This document shows positions 29,501-37,354 of a stretch of 64,000 nt of DNA, piece by piece. The stretch is taken from assembly GCF_024714495.1 (NCBI RefSeq), contig NZ_JAMZMJ010000003.1:372001-436000 (forward strand), written 5' to 3'. Position 1 is the first letter of the stretch. Each line of letters opens with the position of its first letter. Both the position numbers and the translations under genes were made by a program. This stretch comes from Marinoscillum pacificum (GTDB taxonomy: Bacteria > Bacteroidota > Bacteroidia > Cytophagales > Cyclobacteriaceae). The notes under the pieces were generated by a model that worked only from the letters and a program-made list of their open reading frames with translations, had not been told where the DNA came from and did not search any database.

Positions 29501-29818
29501 GATGGCGCTTTTGAATACAGTGCTATTAAGTCAGTGATATGGGAAGGTATCAATGATAAATCAATTTCTGCGTACCCGAATCCCCTTAAAGGGTCGTATT
29601 TGAAGTTGCATTCGAGTGGTTTTAGTAACACAGAAATTCAAGTTTTAATCAGAGACTTAAACGGTGAGCTTGTGATGAAGGAGATTATTCATGTGGACTA
29701 TGATCAGGAACTATCAGAGTTATTGTTGCCTAAAGATTTGGCAAAGGGGCTTTATATAATTGAGTTTACACAAAATGAGTTTACACTTCAAGAAAAGTTA
29801 TTATACCAGGGTCTTTAA
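23555..29818 (+). CDS. Giant T9SS-secreted beta-helix repeat protein
   Basis: 2087 residues. Signal peptide 1-24 ending VVFSQ. The bulk is a low-complexity beta-solenoid built of short strands with recurring phrases such as SGDFLNSG, STVVFDG, FNHLTI and VSGDL, poor in charge and rich in Ser, Thr, Gly and Asn. A module SWTGTSSEEWREVTNWTNGVP at the N-terminus recurs near residue 924 (SWTGINSSSVSDPGNW), so the protein is probably two large tandem units. The C-terminal ~180 residues hold the LPVELVAFNAN-type beta domain and a type A T9SS sorting domain (SAYPNPLKG, KGLYIIEF). It should be exported by Sec, crossed by T9SS and attached at the cell surface. Likely an adhesin or matrix component. Confidence 0.92.
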   Translation: MNQFVIFRTVIATIFCSFSFVVFSQTTSWTGTSSEEWREVTNWTNGVPDATKDAVIGDANFVGPNQPTLERGKGSGECKSLNIGSGVQTCTLTSLDNLYVGGDITIGNNGTILHTHNNISLTGDFLNSGVYTASGKKRTVIFEGESQMIGGSSFTTFEQVRIESTSTTTLDQNIVIEEELAVIGVLNPTASFSVSGTGSIELQGLGTIKVMASTYAANYLNSGGLTFKKSLGTVDYAAAAIDQTVDETIDYRTLRISGGMTKTLQANTTVRNYLQIEEGTLDIATFTIDRNNNGGFLSVASGATLRIGGTQSFPSNYATHILASASTVEYYGANQVVASEDYGNLILSSSGGAVIKTMPVDPMTILGDLTSSASSGSLSFTASGSVTVFGDVTLGANTIFDGSTHEHQFWGDWTNEGVFTNTSGKLVANGGNNSWSGAGSFALGDVEINAAKVTLNAGSNLDISGYFVSGTGGSFTHSGGGSGAVNMSSSNDILAGNFVLSSLTIESGASINASLVFTISGDLIVDGALNCQSTNHLVFTGVNKVVSGSGAIQFNHLSIPTGSSITTSKSLSIGGNVLISGAFTATAGTITFNGNSNLSGTISVFDLLVDNASNLTMGVDASLNIAGTDGVIGTGIFDPTSNIPNTVAYNSSGAQIISFSDFYNLSFLNGDTKSTSAGITVYGDLIIGTATTFSGSTFSHTIQGNWKNQGSFLPGSSTIILSGSISSTIDGVTTFNALTVNKTDDHELTLNNDVTVASLDMTAGLMRTGASSITITSTRVGNGIILGTITRQHAFTTGTNYAFEGPNNFIQFAAIVGTINEITVVVDNESPSTFPYRESINRVYDIAVSGAITSYLATVRFHYETAELNGNDENNLSLWNDQGITSWISLGLLSSNSALDNWVEQTGLGSLENKWSLSDGLKVLSWTGINSSSVSDPGNWSLTAGVTTAPPGPDDVVVFGDFAFANHPVFDANTTIKRMIFESTQPTTVSIGAGDTLIISGDILGDWTLGNATHAINVGGEVLMVNGNLELSDGTTGHAVNLTATSGSISVLGNFIQDGGSVVSFTNTATLHVEGDYLYGDGTFVSGNSTVVFDGANNQLVAGLNYHHLTIDKSSGLVTTGDAIQVNGDFLLSDGEFNLDHNLDLNGDFTVDTGTIFNSGNGNSISLAGSMLFNGTFNSETTNFILDGTTDQDVVSATFYNIEVNKASGVANMVGDISIKGNAQVNNGTLDVGTHSITRTSSGGAAIISSGGTALFAGGSTQVQNFATMIIDPASTVHFNGSISRVIPPFNYGNLIISNAGTKSLIGNTGAQSLTVESDGTLDISGYSFSLGGDLTVLGELETTDSYLELNGTDDTIEGTITFDAVQINGSYDYVSGSPTFAGHVEIGSTGDLDLGTATVVVSGNYINRGITQSNGVVTFTGTQQQTIRLLNAISSSSTGVINFNGNVAPVLSSTSSPQYATVNINNTAGITPSSPWTVEVNMNIASGASFNGGSLTHTIKGNFNNNGTFTSEGVVNFNSINFPTSITLGDDFTTSGLVVFGGDQAVTLTDNTPQFNLVTISNSNLSGISASSNWQVESGLYIDSEGTFKAGSFSHTVSGDFVNQGILDGESSTMIFDGNTGSDVIAGSGVSTFNHLTIATGTVLEVLSSIQVTGDMVNNATTLDLASSVVEFTGTEVSNISGNAINFNDMVINKNGNSVELGVNISVDNTVSMTDGFLDLNGNTLTISNPISTAINRTNGLILSELSDNTSRVDWAVGTELGAHEIPFGNASGDYIPFVFDLNSGDAGLLSVATYPTATNNLPLPSGVLHVNRGNFDNSANVVDRFFQIDLSGDTTPNASITLSASASEVGSIINLVGQRWNGTNWDGPLPGQSNTSNSVTIPNVTQFSPWVMSGNDTPLPVELVAFNANQVKEEVKLEWQTASEQSNKGFFIERSDDGHLFHSIGFKEGKGDSKEIENYSFEDFDPIKGLGYYRLKQVDFDGAFEYSAIKSVIWEGINDKSISAYPNPLKGSYLKLHSSGFSNTEIQVLIRDLNGELVMKEIIHVDYDQELSELLLPKDLAKGLYIIEFTQNEFTLQEKLLYQGL

Positions 29819-29822
29819 TTTT

Positions 29823-30599
29823 TTAAACCTTTAATGCAAATTCATAATACTTCGTATGTCTCACAAACCCCATTTTTTCATAAATACCAATACCATCTTC
29901 TGTCGCTTGGAGAATTGCGGTTTCATATCCTAGACTCTTAGCCTTATTTAGAATGTAACTCATCATAGAAGAACCTATTCCTTTTCCACGATAACTTTCT
30001 AAGGTGGCTAAACCATAGATGCCAATGGTCTTCTTATCTGTTGGAAACAACTCAACAGTAGATACAGGCACACCATCGAAGTGGTGAATCAGTAAAATGA
30101 TTCTATTAGCTGAATCCAGGAATGATGCCTTAGTCTGCTGATAATATGTGATTACATTTTGATCTGCAGGTGTCCAATTGCTGGCCAATACTTTGGAGTA
30201 TGAACCCAGTAATTCAGTAGACGTGACTTGTTGAATGTTGGAGTGAAGGGGATGTGATTTGTTTTCATATTTAGTCAGGTCGAGAGTCATCCCAACTTCC
30301 TCACCCTGCACACTAATACCTAAGTCATTAAAGTAAGATGAAACTTTTGAGGTCAGGTTTTCATCATTGATCCAAATACAAAAGTCTAAATTTTGATTTC
30401 TGTAGTGATTTATTCCTTGTTCTAATTCTGCTTTTTGAAGGTCACTTCCATTGGTGATATGGAGAATATTGAAGGTATCACAAGAAAGGCCACTGTCTAC
30501 GAAAGTCAGGTTTGATGATTTATGAACATGCATACCATCGGTTAATTCGGGAACCATGTTAGCATGAAGGTTGAAGTTGGTTTCTATTGCTGATATCAT
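29823..30599 (-). CDS. GNAT family N-acetyltransferase
   Basis: 258 residues. The C-terminal half is a GNAT domain: IGIYGLATLESYRGKGIGSSMMSYIL contains the acetyl-CoA pyrophosphate loop (RGKGIG), followed by YETAILQATEDGIGIYEKMGF. The first ~120 residues are an extra N-terminal domain, as in two-domain GNATs. It starts 4 nt after the stop of the carbamoyltransferase gene on the same strand, so the pair forms an operon. The acceptor is unknown; modification of the same small molecule or glycan as its neighbour is a reasonable guess. Confidence 0.88.
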   Translation of the reverse strand: MISAIETNFNLHANMVPELTDGMHVHKSSNLTFVDSGLSCDTFNILHITNGSDLQKAELEQGINHYRNQNLDFCIWINDENLTSKVSSYFNDLGISVQGEEVGMTLDLTKYENKSHPLHSNIQQVTSTELLGSYSKVLASNWTPADQNVITYYQQTKASFLDSANRIILLIHHFDGVPVSTVELFPTDKKTIGIYGLATLESYRGKGIGSSMMSYILNKAKSLGYETAILQATEDGIGIYEKMGFVRHTKYYEFALKV

Positions 30600-30603
30600 C
30601 TAT

Positions 30604-32301
30604 TTATTTGGTAATTAGATAGTTGCCTATGAATAGAGCGTCAATTCCAGTGCTGTAGAAACATTTTATCGCGTCACTAGGAGTGTTAACAATTGGTTCA
30701 CCCATTACATTCATGGAAGTATTCAATACGATTGACTCCCCTGTAATGGTTTCAAATTCTTTTATTAATTGCCAGAATAACGGGTTTTGTTCTTTTTTAA
30801 CCAATTGCGGACGAAGCGTTCCGTCTTCATGAACCACGGCAGGAATTTGATTTATCTTACTTTCCACACAATCAAAGGAAGCCATCATAAAGAATTCGTC
30901 TTTGCTGTCAAGGAGGTATTTGTCCCTGCTCTCAAATAAGAGACTTGGGCAAAAAGGCCTGAAAGATTCTCTGAATTTGACTCGTTCATTGAGTATGGCT
31001 TTGTTTCCTTTCATTAATGGACTCATCAAAATGGAGCGATTACCTAATGCTCTAGGTCCGCTTTCCATTCGTCCCTGAAACCATCCAATGATTTTGTTTT
31101 CAGAGAGTAGTTGAGCTGCAGTTTTTGCAGGTTCATCCAGGTATTGATAGTTGAGTTTAGATAGCTGCAAGTGACCTTCGATCTCTTTATTGGAATATTC
31201 AGGGCCTCCATAAAGTGAGTCTAATGTACTTCCTTCAAATGAATGATGTTTGTAATATTCCAATAGCGCAGCACCAACTGCTACTCCTGAGTCTCCTGGA
31301 TTCGGATAGATGTGTTGTTTTTCGATGCCAATAGACGCTCGGTTATTCCAAAGTCGTTGGTTGAGTTTTACGTTGAGCATAACTCCACCAGCAAAACATG
31401 TCTTTTTTATCCCAGTTTGATCTACCCAGCCTTTTACGAGTTCGATGACCGATTCTTCTAGTTTCCTTTGAGCCTCTGCTGCGATGTTTTCTTTCCCATA
31501 TTTCTGAATGAGCTGTTCTACTTCCGACGATTTGGTCAAATGATATTGACTTGCACCTTTTTCATTCCAAACATAGGGAGCCCCTAAATCAACTTCCTTC
31601 TTAAGTTCTGTACCTTCAAACTCTGGGAAATATGGATCGAGTAAGCCTTTACATACATTGTAATCTCCATATGGAGCCAATCCCATAGTTTTCCCTTCGC
31701 CATCACCGTGGATCCAATGTAAACCTTCAGTGACGAGACTATACGCCCATCCAATTGCCGCCTCACTTCCATATTTTTTAAGTGGAGTAATTTGATTGCC
31801 CTCTGCCAACCAGACTGTTGTGCAGGTGTTGTCTCCAATTCCATCAATGGTGAATATCAGGTGTTTGTCAGTATCAGATTGCGTGTAATAAGCACTTGCG
31901 GCATGACACAAATGGTGATCATATGATTTGATTTGTCCTTCATATTGAGCGAAGGCTTCTTTATAAATTGGAGCTCTCAGCCAGCTAGTGTCGAATGGTG
32001 ATCGAAACATTAGTTTGAACACCTTTCGAAATATGCGTTGTTTCCAATTGAAGCTCTCAGAGATATTGAAAATGGTTTTGAGCCCATCTGGAATTTGTAA
32101 CCATGGAATGCTCACATAGTCAACATCATTGATTGACTCGAGTCCAGCTGCTGCCAGGCAATAATGTATAGCATTTAGTGGAGTATCTCCGCTATGTTTT
32201 ACTCTATTGAAACGTTCTTCCTGTACGTCGGCAATGATTTTTCCATCTACAATTATAGCTGCGCTTGAGTCATGACCTTCATGTATACCCAGTATTGTCA
32301 T
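30604..32301 (-). CDS. NodU/TobZ-type carbamoyltransferase
   Basis: 565 residues from the ATG at 32301 (MTILGIHEGHDSSAAIIVDG); an 18-residue N-terminal extension in the same frame is charged and unconserved in character, so I discard it. The N-terminal ASKHA-like domain has HHLCHAASAYYTQ and LIFTIDGIGDNTCTTV, and the C-terminal YrdC-like region shows GWFQGRMESGPRALGNRS, typical of the family that transfers a carbamoyl group from carbamoyl phosphate via carbamoyl-AMP to a hydroxyl of a sugar or antibiotic. No biosynthetic cluster surrounds it; only a GNAT gene is coupled to it. Confidence 0.93.
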   Translation of the reverse strand: MTILGIHEGHDSSAAIIVDGKIIADVQEERFNRVKHSGDTPLNAIHYCLAAAGLESINDVDYVSIPWLQIPDGLKTIFNISESFNWKQRIFRKVFKLMFRSPFDTSWLRAPIYKEAFAQYEGQIKSYDHHLCHAASAYYTQSDTDKHLIFTIDGIGDNTCTTVWLAEGNQITPLKKYGSEAAIGWAYSLVTEGLHWIHGDGEGKTMGLAPYGDYNVCKGLLDPYFPEFEGTELKKEVDLGAPYVWNEKGASQYHLTKSSEVEQLIQKYGKENIAAEAQRKLEESVIELVKGWVDQTGIKKTCFAGGVMLNVKLNQRLWNNRASIGIEKQHIYPNPGDSGVAVGAALLEYYKHHSFEGSTLDSLYGGPEYSNKEIEGHLQLSKLNYQYLDEPAKTAAQLLSENKIIGWFQGRMESGPRALGNRSILMSPLMKGNKAILNERVKFRESFRPFCPSLLFESRDKYLLDSKDEFFMMASFDCVESKINQIPAVVHEDGTLRPQLVKKEQNPLFWQLIKEFETITGESIVLNTSMNVMGEPIVNTPSDAIKCFYSTGIDALFIGNYLITK

Positions 32302-32508
32302 TCGGATATTTTTTGGAGTATTAGTTGAATCACATATATTCCTTTTAGGAATCAAAACAGGTTGAAAGTTAATGATTCATTCATGTATATGAATCTGAAA
32401 ACTAACACATCTTTCGAATCCACAGAGTGTTAATGTTCTGTTAATGATGGGCGGCGAATCAACCTGGGTTATGATGAGTCGTTTGTTTGAATTCATAACC
32501 TTACCTAT

Positions 32509-33735
32509 ATGATCCATAAAGTATTGCTGCTGACTCTTTTCAGTAGTTTCGTTTTTAACCTGGCTGGTCAAGTGCACTTTGAAAACCATTCCATTTATTC
32601 TCAAAGTATTGGAACAGCAATGCAGCTGCAAGTCTATCTTCCTCAATCGTATTCAGGCAATTCTAAAGACTATCCGGTTGTTTATGTTCTAGATGGGCAA
32701 TGGTTCTTTTTCAATGGTGTTGGTATACAAGAGACATTAAGAGGAGAGAACGTAATGCCTGAAATGATCGTTGTAGGTGTCGACTTTCGAAATAGACCGT
32801 TCCGAGATAGCTTACTTCAGGCCAATTGGAAAGGAGTTGTAGGGTTTGTTCAAAATGATGTTCCTAATTTTATTAACGACAAGTACCGAACTTCAAAAGA
32901 GCAAGTCTTATTTGGATGGGAGCAAAACGCGGCTATTGCATGTGAAGCATTATTGACTGAAAAGTCTCCATTTTTAGGAGCCATTGCTTCCAATGGAGGG
33001 TTTGCAAATGAGCAAATGTGGTCTAATCAGCAGGCTTCTAAAGGAGTTAAGAAATACTTGTTCATTGCCAATTCTAAATATGATGTCTACACAAGAGCAA
33101 GCGGGTATGAATTGGTCAATCAACTTGAAAAACACCCATTGAATAACCTGGAGTGGACTTTTCAATCTTTTGATGACGAGGTTCATGAGTCACTTCCTTA
33201 TGTCTCATTGTATAGAGGTTTAAGGTATTTCTATCACAACTATTCAGCTTATATCATTGCGGATACTCATGAATTTACAGAGAGGGGTGGCATGCCAGAA
33301 TTGAAAAGATATTTTCAGGAACGCGGAGAGCGTTTCGGTTTGGACACCGAAGTTAGTGCTTCGACTAAGAATATGTTGATTTGGCTGGCATGGAAGCAAG
33401 ATGATTTTGAGTCGTTCCAATACTTTATGGATGAGTTCAAGGAAGTATTGACAACTAGAAGATATGCATCAGCATATTGGCAACATCGGTTAGGTAGCTA
33501 TTATTTAGCTAATGATCACTTTCAGGAAGCTATTGAATATTTCACTAAGGGGATAGATCAGTATCCCGATCGAGCTTATTTGTCAACCATGTATGCAAAA
33601 CGAGGTGAAGCATTTGCTCGATTAGGTGATCGAGTAAAAGCCAAAAAAGACTTTAAAGCGGCTATTTCAATTGCAGAAGAGTATCAGGAAGATGCTCTTG
33701 AAGATTATAAAGCCCTACTAAAACAACTGAATTAA
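32509..33735 (+). CDS. Esterase-fold (alpha/beta hydrolase) protein lacking the Ser nucleophile, with TPR tail
   Basis: 408 residues with a signal peptide ending NLAGQ. Residues ~25-250 follow the putative-esterase family (PF00756 type): VQVYLP start, YPVVYVLDGQ and a nucleophile elbow. The elbow here reads LFGWEQNAA (136-140) where the family has GHSxGG, so Glu138 replaces the catalytic Ser. The expected His is present in DDEVHESLP (H226), and Asp192 could be the acid. The C-terminal part (about 310-405) has two TPR-like repeats. Periplasmic or outer-membrane pseudo-enzyme, or an enzyme using a different mechanism. Stands alone; its stop is 4 nt from that of the convergent chemoreceptor gene. 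Confidence 0.8.
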   Translation: MIHKVLLLTLFSSFVFNLAGQVHFENHSIYSQSIGTAMQLQVYLPQSYSGNSKDYPVVYVLDGQWFFFNGVGIQETLRGENVMPEMIVVGVDFRNRPFRDSLLQANWKGVVGFVQNDVPNFINDKYRTSKEQVLFGWEQNAAIACEALLTEKSPFLGAIASNGGFANEQMWSNQQASKGVKKYLFIANSKYDVYTRASGYELVNQLEKHPLNNLEWTFQSFDDEVHESLPYVSLYRGLRYFYHNYSAYIIADTHEFTERGGMPELKRYFQERGERFGLDTEVSASTKNMLIWLAWKQDDFESFQYFMDEFKEVLTTRRYASAYWQHRLGSYYLANDHFQEAIEYFTKGIDQYPDRAYLSTMYAKRGEAFARLGDRVKAKKDFKAAISIAEEYQEDALEDYKALLKQLN

Positions 33736-33739
33736 CGCA

Positions 33740-36082
33740 TTATAATTCAAACTTTCTGAGTCCGGTTTTCAGCGATAGTGCAATAGCAGCTAGTTCCTCA
33801 GATCGGTTGTTGAAGTTGTTCATTCCTGCTGATAGTTCAGATGCAGAGGAGGCCACTTCTTCTGATCCGGCTGCTGTTTGTTCTGCGATCACCACGATGC
33901 TTTCTATGATTTTTACAATGTCTTGGAGGTCAATCTTTTGTTTGCCTGCAGACTCCAGGATGTCTTCTGATACAGCAAGAATTGATTCTGCCAGACTTGT
34001 ATTGTCTGTAAACGCTTTTGCTGCTTCTTTGGAAGCATTATGACCTTTGCTCACGTTATCGGCCATTTCAGCCATGGCTTTGTCGGTCCCTGCGGTTTCT
34101 TCTTGAATGGTTTTTACTATATCTGCAATTTCTCGAGTTGAGGTTTTAGCAGACTCGGCTAGTTTTCTAATTTCTTCAGCAACCACGGCGAATCCACGAC
34201 CAGCATCCCCTGCTTGTGCAGCTTCTATGGCGGCATTCAGTGCCAGTAAGTTCGTTTGTGCCGCGATCTCATTGATTACTTTAATGACTCGATCAATCTC
34301 TCTGGATTTGGCCACCAAAGACTGAATAGAAGAATTTGTTTCTTCTGAGCTTTGTGAGATCAATTGAATGGCTGCTTCAAAGTTGGTTACGATCTGTTTC
34401 CCTCTGTTGCTGTTTCTGATACCATCTCTAGATTTATCAAAAATGGATTTTGAAAGCTCGTCGGTCTTGTCAGCATGATTTAGGATTTGCTCCACTAGCG
34501 TAGATGCTTCGTCTACCTTGTTTAGCTGACGCTGAGAACCCTGGCTCATTTGTGAAATAGCACTTGCAATTTCTGTAGTGCTGTTCGTCATTTCTTGGCT
34601 GGAAGTTAACATCTCATCAGAAGCACTTCCGATGCTTTCTGCATTGTTTGAAATATGAGCCAGGATTTCAACTAATTGATCTAATCCTTCATTGAAGTTG
34701 AGCATCATGGCTCTGATATCTCCATTGGCATTGTCATCAAAACGCTGTGAAAGATCACCTTTTGCCAGTGCTTTAGACATTTCATTCAGTCGGAGAATTG
34801 GCTGTGTGAAGGATACGAGTAAAGTGTTGATAGCTTCACTGAGATCTAACCAGGCTCCTGATTTACTAGTAGAGTCTACACGCAATTTTAAATTTCCTTC
34901 TTCACTCACCGAGTAAATCACTTCATTGGTGTTGGCAATTACTTTGGCCAGATTGTCACGCATTTCAATTAATGCTGAGCCAAGGATATCGTCATCACTT
35001 AAGAGTTCAAATTCAGCATTCAGGTTTCCTTTACGCACCTGATTTGCAAATTCAGTTTTAGCTATAAGCCCATCAGTTAAAGCATTCAATGCCCGGTGTG
35101 CTTGCCCCAATTCATCTCGAGAATTTACACGTTGCCTGTTGGGGAATTTACCTTCGGATAATAAGATCGCGTTCCTGTTGATCAAATTGATATTTCTGGT
35201 GATCTTCTTGAGGTGTATCATCAAAATGAATACTCCTATGGAGGTAATGAGCAACATCATTATTAACAACCCGATAGTACTTTGTCTCACTTTTTTATCC
35301 ACCATTAGACTACTTCTGGAAATGAATTCGTTTAGAAAAGGAACCATTTGATGAATGGAGGTTCTTAATTCTCCATGTAAACCATCCTCTTCAGTTAATC
35401 CAATTGTTTGTTGAATGGCAACAACCCGTGTGAAGAGTTGTTGATAAGCGTCTAATTTGTTAAGCAGCTCTTGTCTGGTAGTTCTGTTGACAACTCGTTG
35501 ATTCAAGTGATTCTGAAAGTCATCAATGCTTTTATTGAACTTACTCAGATATTGTATATCGTTTCTTAGGAAGAAATCTTTCTCATGCCGTCTAAGCATT
35601 AGCATGTATGCTGGATCATAGGAGGTTTTAGAATCTTCTACTTCATGGATAGCATCTCTCAACTGGCCAACGAGACCATCATCTTTAAAGCCCTTGATAC
35701 GGATTTGATTTGCTAGCTGATTGAAAAGTTTGCTGTAATCGCTAAGTAGAGTTTTAGCTGTTTCGGCTTCTTGCTCATCTACACGATGCCTGGAAACCAG
35801 GCTATCTAATGATTCCTTAAGGTCGGCAACAATTTCATGATGCTTTGATAGGTATTCACTCTTGCCGGTGGTAATGAAAGATGAGTTTTTGTATTCTCTG
35901 GCTAAAAAATCCTTTTCATGCTTTCTTAATTCCAGAACTTCCAGCTTCATGCCAATCAAATACTTCTGAAGATCTTCATAATCTAGAATATTCCTGATGG
36001 TATAGTAAGTCCATAATCCAAATATCAGCGCTAAGCCATAAGGAATCAGAAACTTACCTGTAAGTCCTTTAAAAATGTTCAT
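33740..36082 (-). CDS. Methyl-accepting chemotaxis protein (chemoreceptor)
   Basis: 780 residues from the ATG at 36082 ([16 protein letters not shown]); 13 extra in-frame codons upstream precede a good TM1 and are not needed. TM1 at about 8-27, a helical periplasmic sensor of ~240 residues with repeated LxRxHEKDF motifs, TM2 at about 272-295, HAMP-like segments, then the signalling domain with [20 protein letters not shown] and [19 protein letters not shown] at the hairpin tip. It should feed CheA/CheW, but none are nearby. Many gliding Cytophagales carry such receptors. The duplicated HEKDF motif suggests a two-part ligand-binding bundle. Confidence 0.94.
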   Translation of the reverse strand: MNIFKGLTGKFLIPYGLALIFGLWTYYTIRNILDYEDLQKYLIGMKLEVLELRKHEKDFLAREYKNSSFITTGKSEYLSKHHEIVADLKESLDSLVSRHRVDEQEAETAKTLLSDYSKLFNQLANQIRIKGFKDDGLVGQLRDAIHEVEDSKTSYDPAYMLMLRRHEKDFFLRNDIQYLSKFNKSIDDFQNHLNQRVVNRTTRQELLNKLDAYQQLFTRVVAIQQTIGLTEEDGLHGELRTSIHQMVPFLNEFISRSSLMVDKKVRQSTIGLLIMMLLITSIGVFILMIHLKKITRNINLINRNAILLSEGKFPNRQRVNSRDELGQAHRALNALTDGLIAKTEFANQVRKGNLNAEFELLSDDDILGSALIEMRDNLAKVIANTNEVIYSVSEEGNLKLRVDSTSKSGAWLDLSEAINTLLVSFTQPILRLNEMSKALAKGDLSQRFDDNANGDIRAMMLNFNEGLDQLVEILAHISNNAESIGSASDEMLTSSQEMTNSTTEIASAISQMSQGSQRQLNKVDEASTLVEQILNHADKTDELSKSIFDKSRDGIRNSNRGKQIVTNFEAAIQLISQSSEETNSSIQSLVAKSREIDRVIKVINEIAAQTNLLALNAAIEAAQAGDAGRGFAVVAEEIRKLAESAKTSTREIADIVKTIQEETAGTDKAMAEMADNVSKGHNASKEAAKAFTDNTSLAESILAVSEDILESAGKQKIDLQDIVKIIESIVVIAEQTAAGSEEVASSASELSAGMNNFNNRSEELAAIALSLKTGLRKFEL

Positions 36083-36190
36083 GGTTGGTTTGTCGATAGC
36101 TGACGCGAATTTGGGTCGCACCTCATGATAAACTAAGAAAAGCTGTGTTATCGTTGGATTAAATTCGACAAATGGCTCAAAAACGTTGAC

Positions 36191-36619
36191 CTATGAAAAT
36201 ATCTGATTTAAATGATGCTGTAAATGATCAAAATAGTCCTCAGCAAGGTATTGATAGGTGTACGTTTCTTTATTGATGATCACAGGATGATCTGCATGTT
36301 CATCAAGTGAATTGTCAAGAACGTTCAATAATGACAAATTCAGAGAATACCACAAATTCAGAGTTTCTGCCCAGCTTTGGTTTTGATAGCCACGCACATT
36401 TACCCACTTATCCTGGTCATAAGTAGTAATCTCATAGGGCTTATCACTTTGCTGTAGATGCATGAATCGGTAATAGTTGTTGATACAACTATCGCAAAGA
36501 TGTCCGAGGATCTCTTTTTTGCTCCATTTCTTATCATCAAGCTTGAGACTCACCTTGGATTCATCCAATTTCTTCAAGCGATCATACGCATCATTTACCA
36601 GAGCAAAATAAGCTACCAT
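36191..36619 (-). CDS. DinB-like four-helix protein
   Basis: 142 residues, all-helical. HLCDSCINNYYRF near residue 40 and DHLQHHLNQIF at the C-terminus supply the three His of the DinB/YfiT metal site, probably for a divalent metal. Many such proteins are thiol S-transferases or have no known activity. It starts 6 nt after the stop of the upstream methyltransferase gene, so it belongs to a three-gene operon with a GNAT-like protein. Confidence 0.85.
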   Translation of the reverse strand: MVAYFALVNDAYDRLKKLDESKVSLKLDDKKWSKKEILGHLCDSCINNYYRFMHLQQSDKPYEITTYDQDKWVNVRGYQNQSWAETLNLWYSLNLSLLNVLDNSLDEHADHPVIINKETYTYQYLAEDYFDHLQHHLNQIFS

Positions 36620-36625
36620 TACCGT

Positions 36626-37354
36626 TTAGTTTACATATCCAACACGAAGTAATGTAGGAAAAGTTGCAGTTATTTCTGAATTCCACAATGGTAAAAGTTG
36701 ATCATACAGCTGTCTAGTTGGATCCTCCATTATTTGCGATTTCATGTACTTGATTGCTGACCATGTATTGATGTATTGGATGAAATGATCCAATTGCCAT
36801 TTCACTTGAAAATGAAAGGAAGGAGCATTGATTTCATTGAAAGGAAAAGGAATAGTTTGGTAATGCTCATCAATATATTTGCGTTCTGGTTCCCAATAAT
36901 TTTGAATAGATGAGTAGAATTGATCTATTACTTCATTGATAGGATCATTGACACGAACTAGTCCATAACCAGTCACAACCATTACCCCATTTGGTTTCAA
37001 TACTCTTTTAGCTTCCTTATAAAATTGTTCAAAATTGAACCAATGAATTGCTTGCGCGACTATTATTAGGTCAATCGAGTTGCTTTTAATTGTTGTGCTT
37101 TCTGCCGGTTGAACCAGATAACTGACATTGGATAATTTAGGAGCCATTTGCAGCTGCTGTTCACTAATGTCTGTAGCGATGATTTCTTGGAAATGGGGAG
37201 CTAAAAGTTGAGTGATCTGGCCTGAGCCGGCACCACAGTCCCAGGCTGTATGTTTTACAGAGACTAAATCTAATATATAGTCAATTAGCTCTTGCGGATA
37301 AGATGGGCGATAGTGAGCGTATTGGTCTGATTGGCTTGAGAATAAATCTTTCAT
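36626..37354 (-). CDS. Class I SAM-dependent methyltransferase
   Basis: 242 residues from the ATG at 37354, chosen because it forms an ATGA overlap with the stop of the upstream gene. The MKDLFSSQSDQYAHYRPSYP opening and the motif AWDCGAGSGQ (about 37-46) with the later IIVAQAIHWFNFEQFYKEAKR are characteristic of the Methyltransf_11 group related to trans-aconitate and UbiE-like enzymes. The acceptor is unknown. Middle gene of the GNAT-methyltransferase-DinB operon. Confidence 0.9.
   Translation of the reverse strand: MKDLFSSQSDQYAHYRPSYPQELIDYILDLVSVKHTAWDCGAGSGQITQLLAPHFQEIIATDISEQQLQMAPKLSNVSYLVQPAESTTIKSNSIDLIIVAQAIHWFNFEQFYKEAKRVLKPNGVMVVTGYGLVRVNDPINEVIDQFYSSIQNYWEPERKYIDEHYQTIPFPFNEINAPSFHFQVKWQLDHFIQYINTWSAIKYMKSQIMEDPTRQLYDQLLPLWNSEITATFPTLLRVGYVN

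Noticed and set aside
32302-32355. An N-terminal extension of the carbamoyltransferase gene
   Set aside because: MTILGIHEGHDSS is the normal start of the family; the extra 18 residues are polar and irregular.
36083-36121. A longer chemoreceptor start
   Set aside because: The ATG at 36082 begins just before TM1; the extension adds 13 polar residues in front of a signal-anchor, which is less likely.
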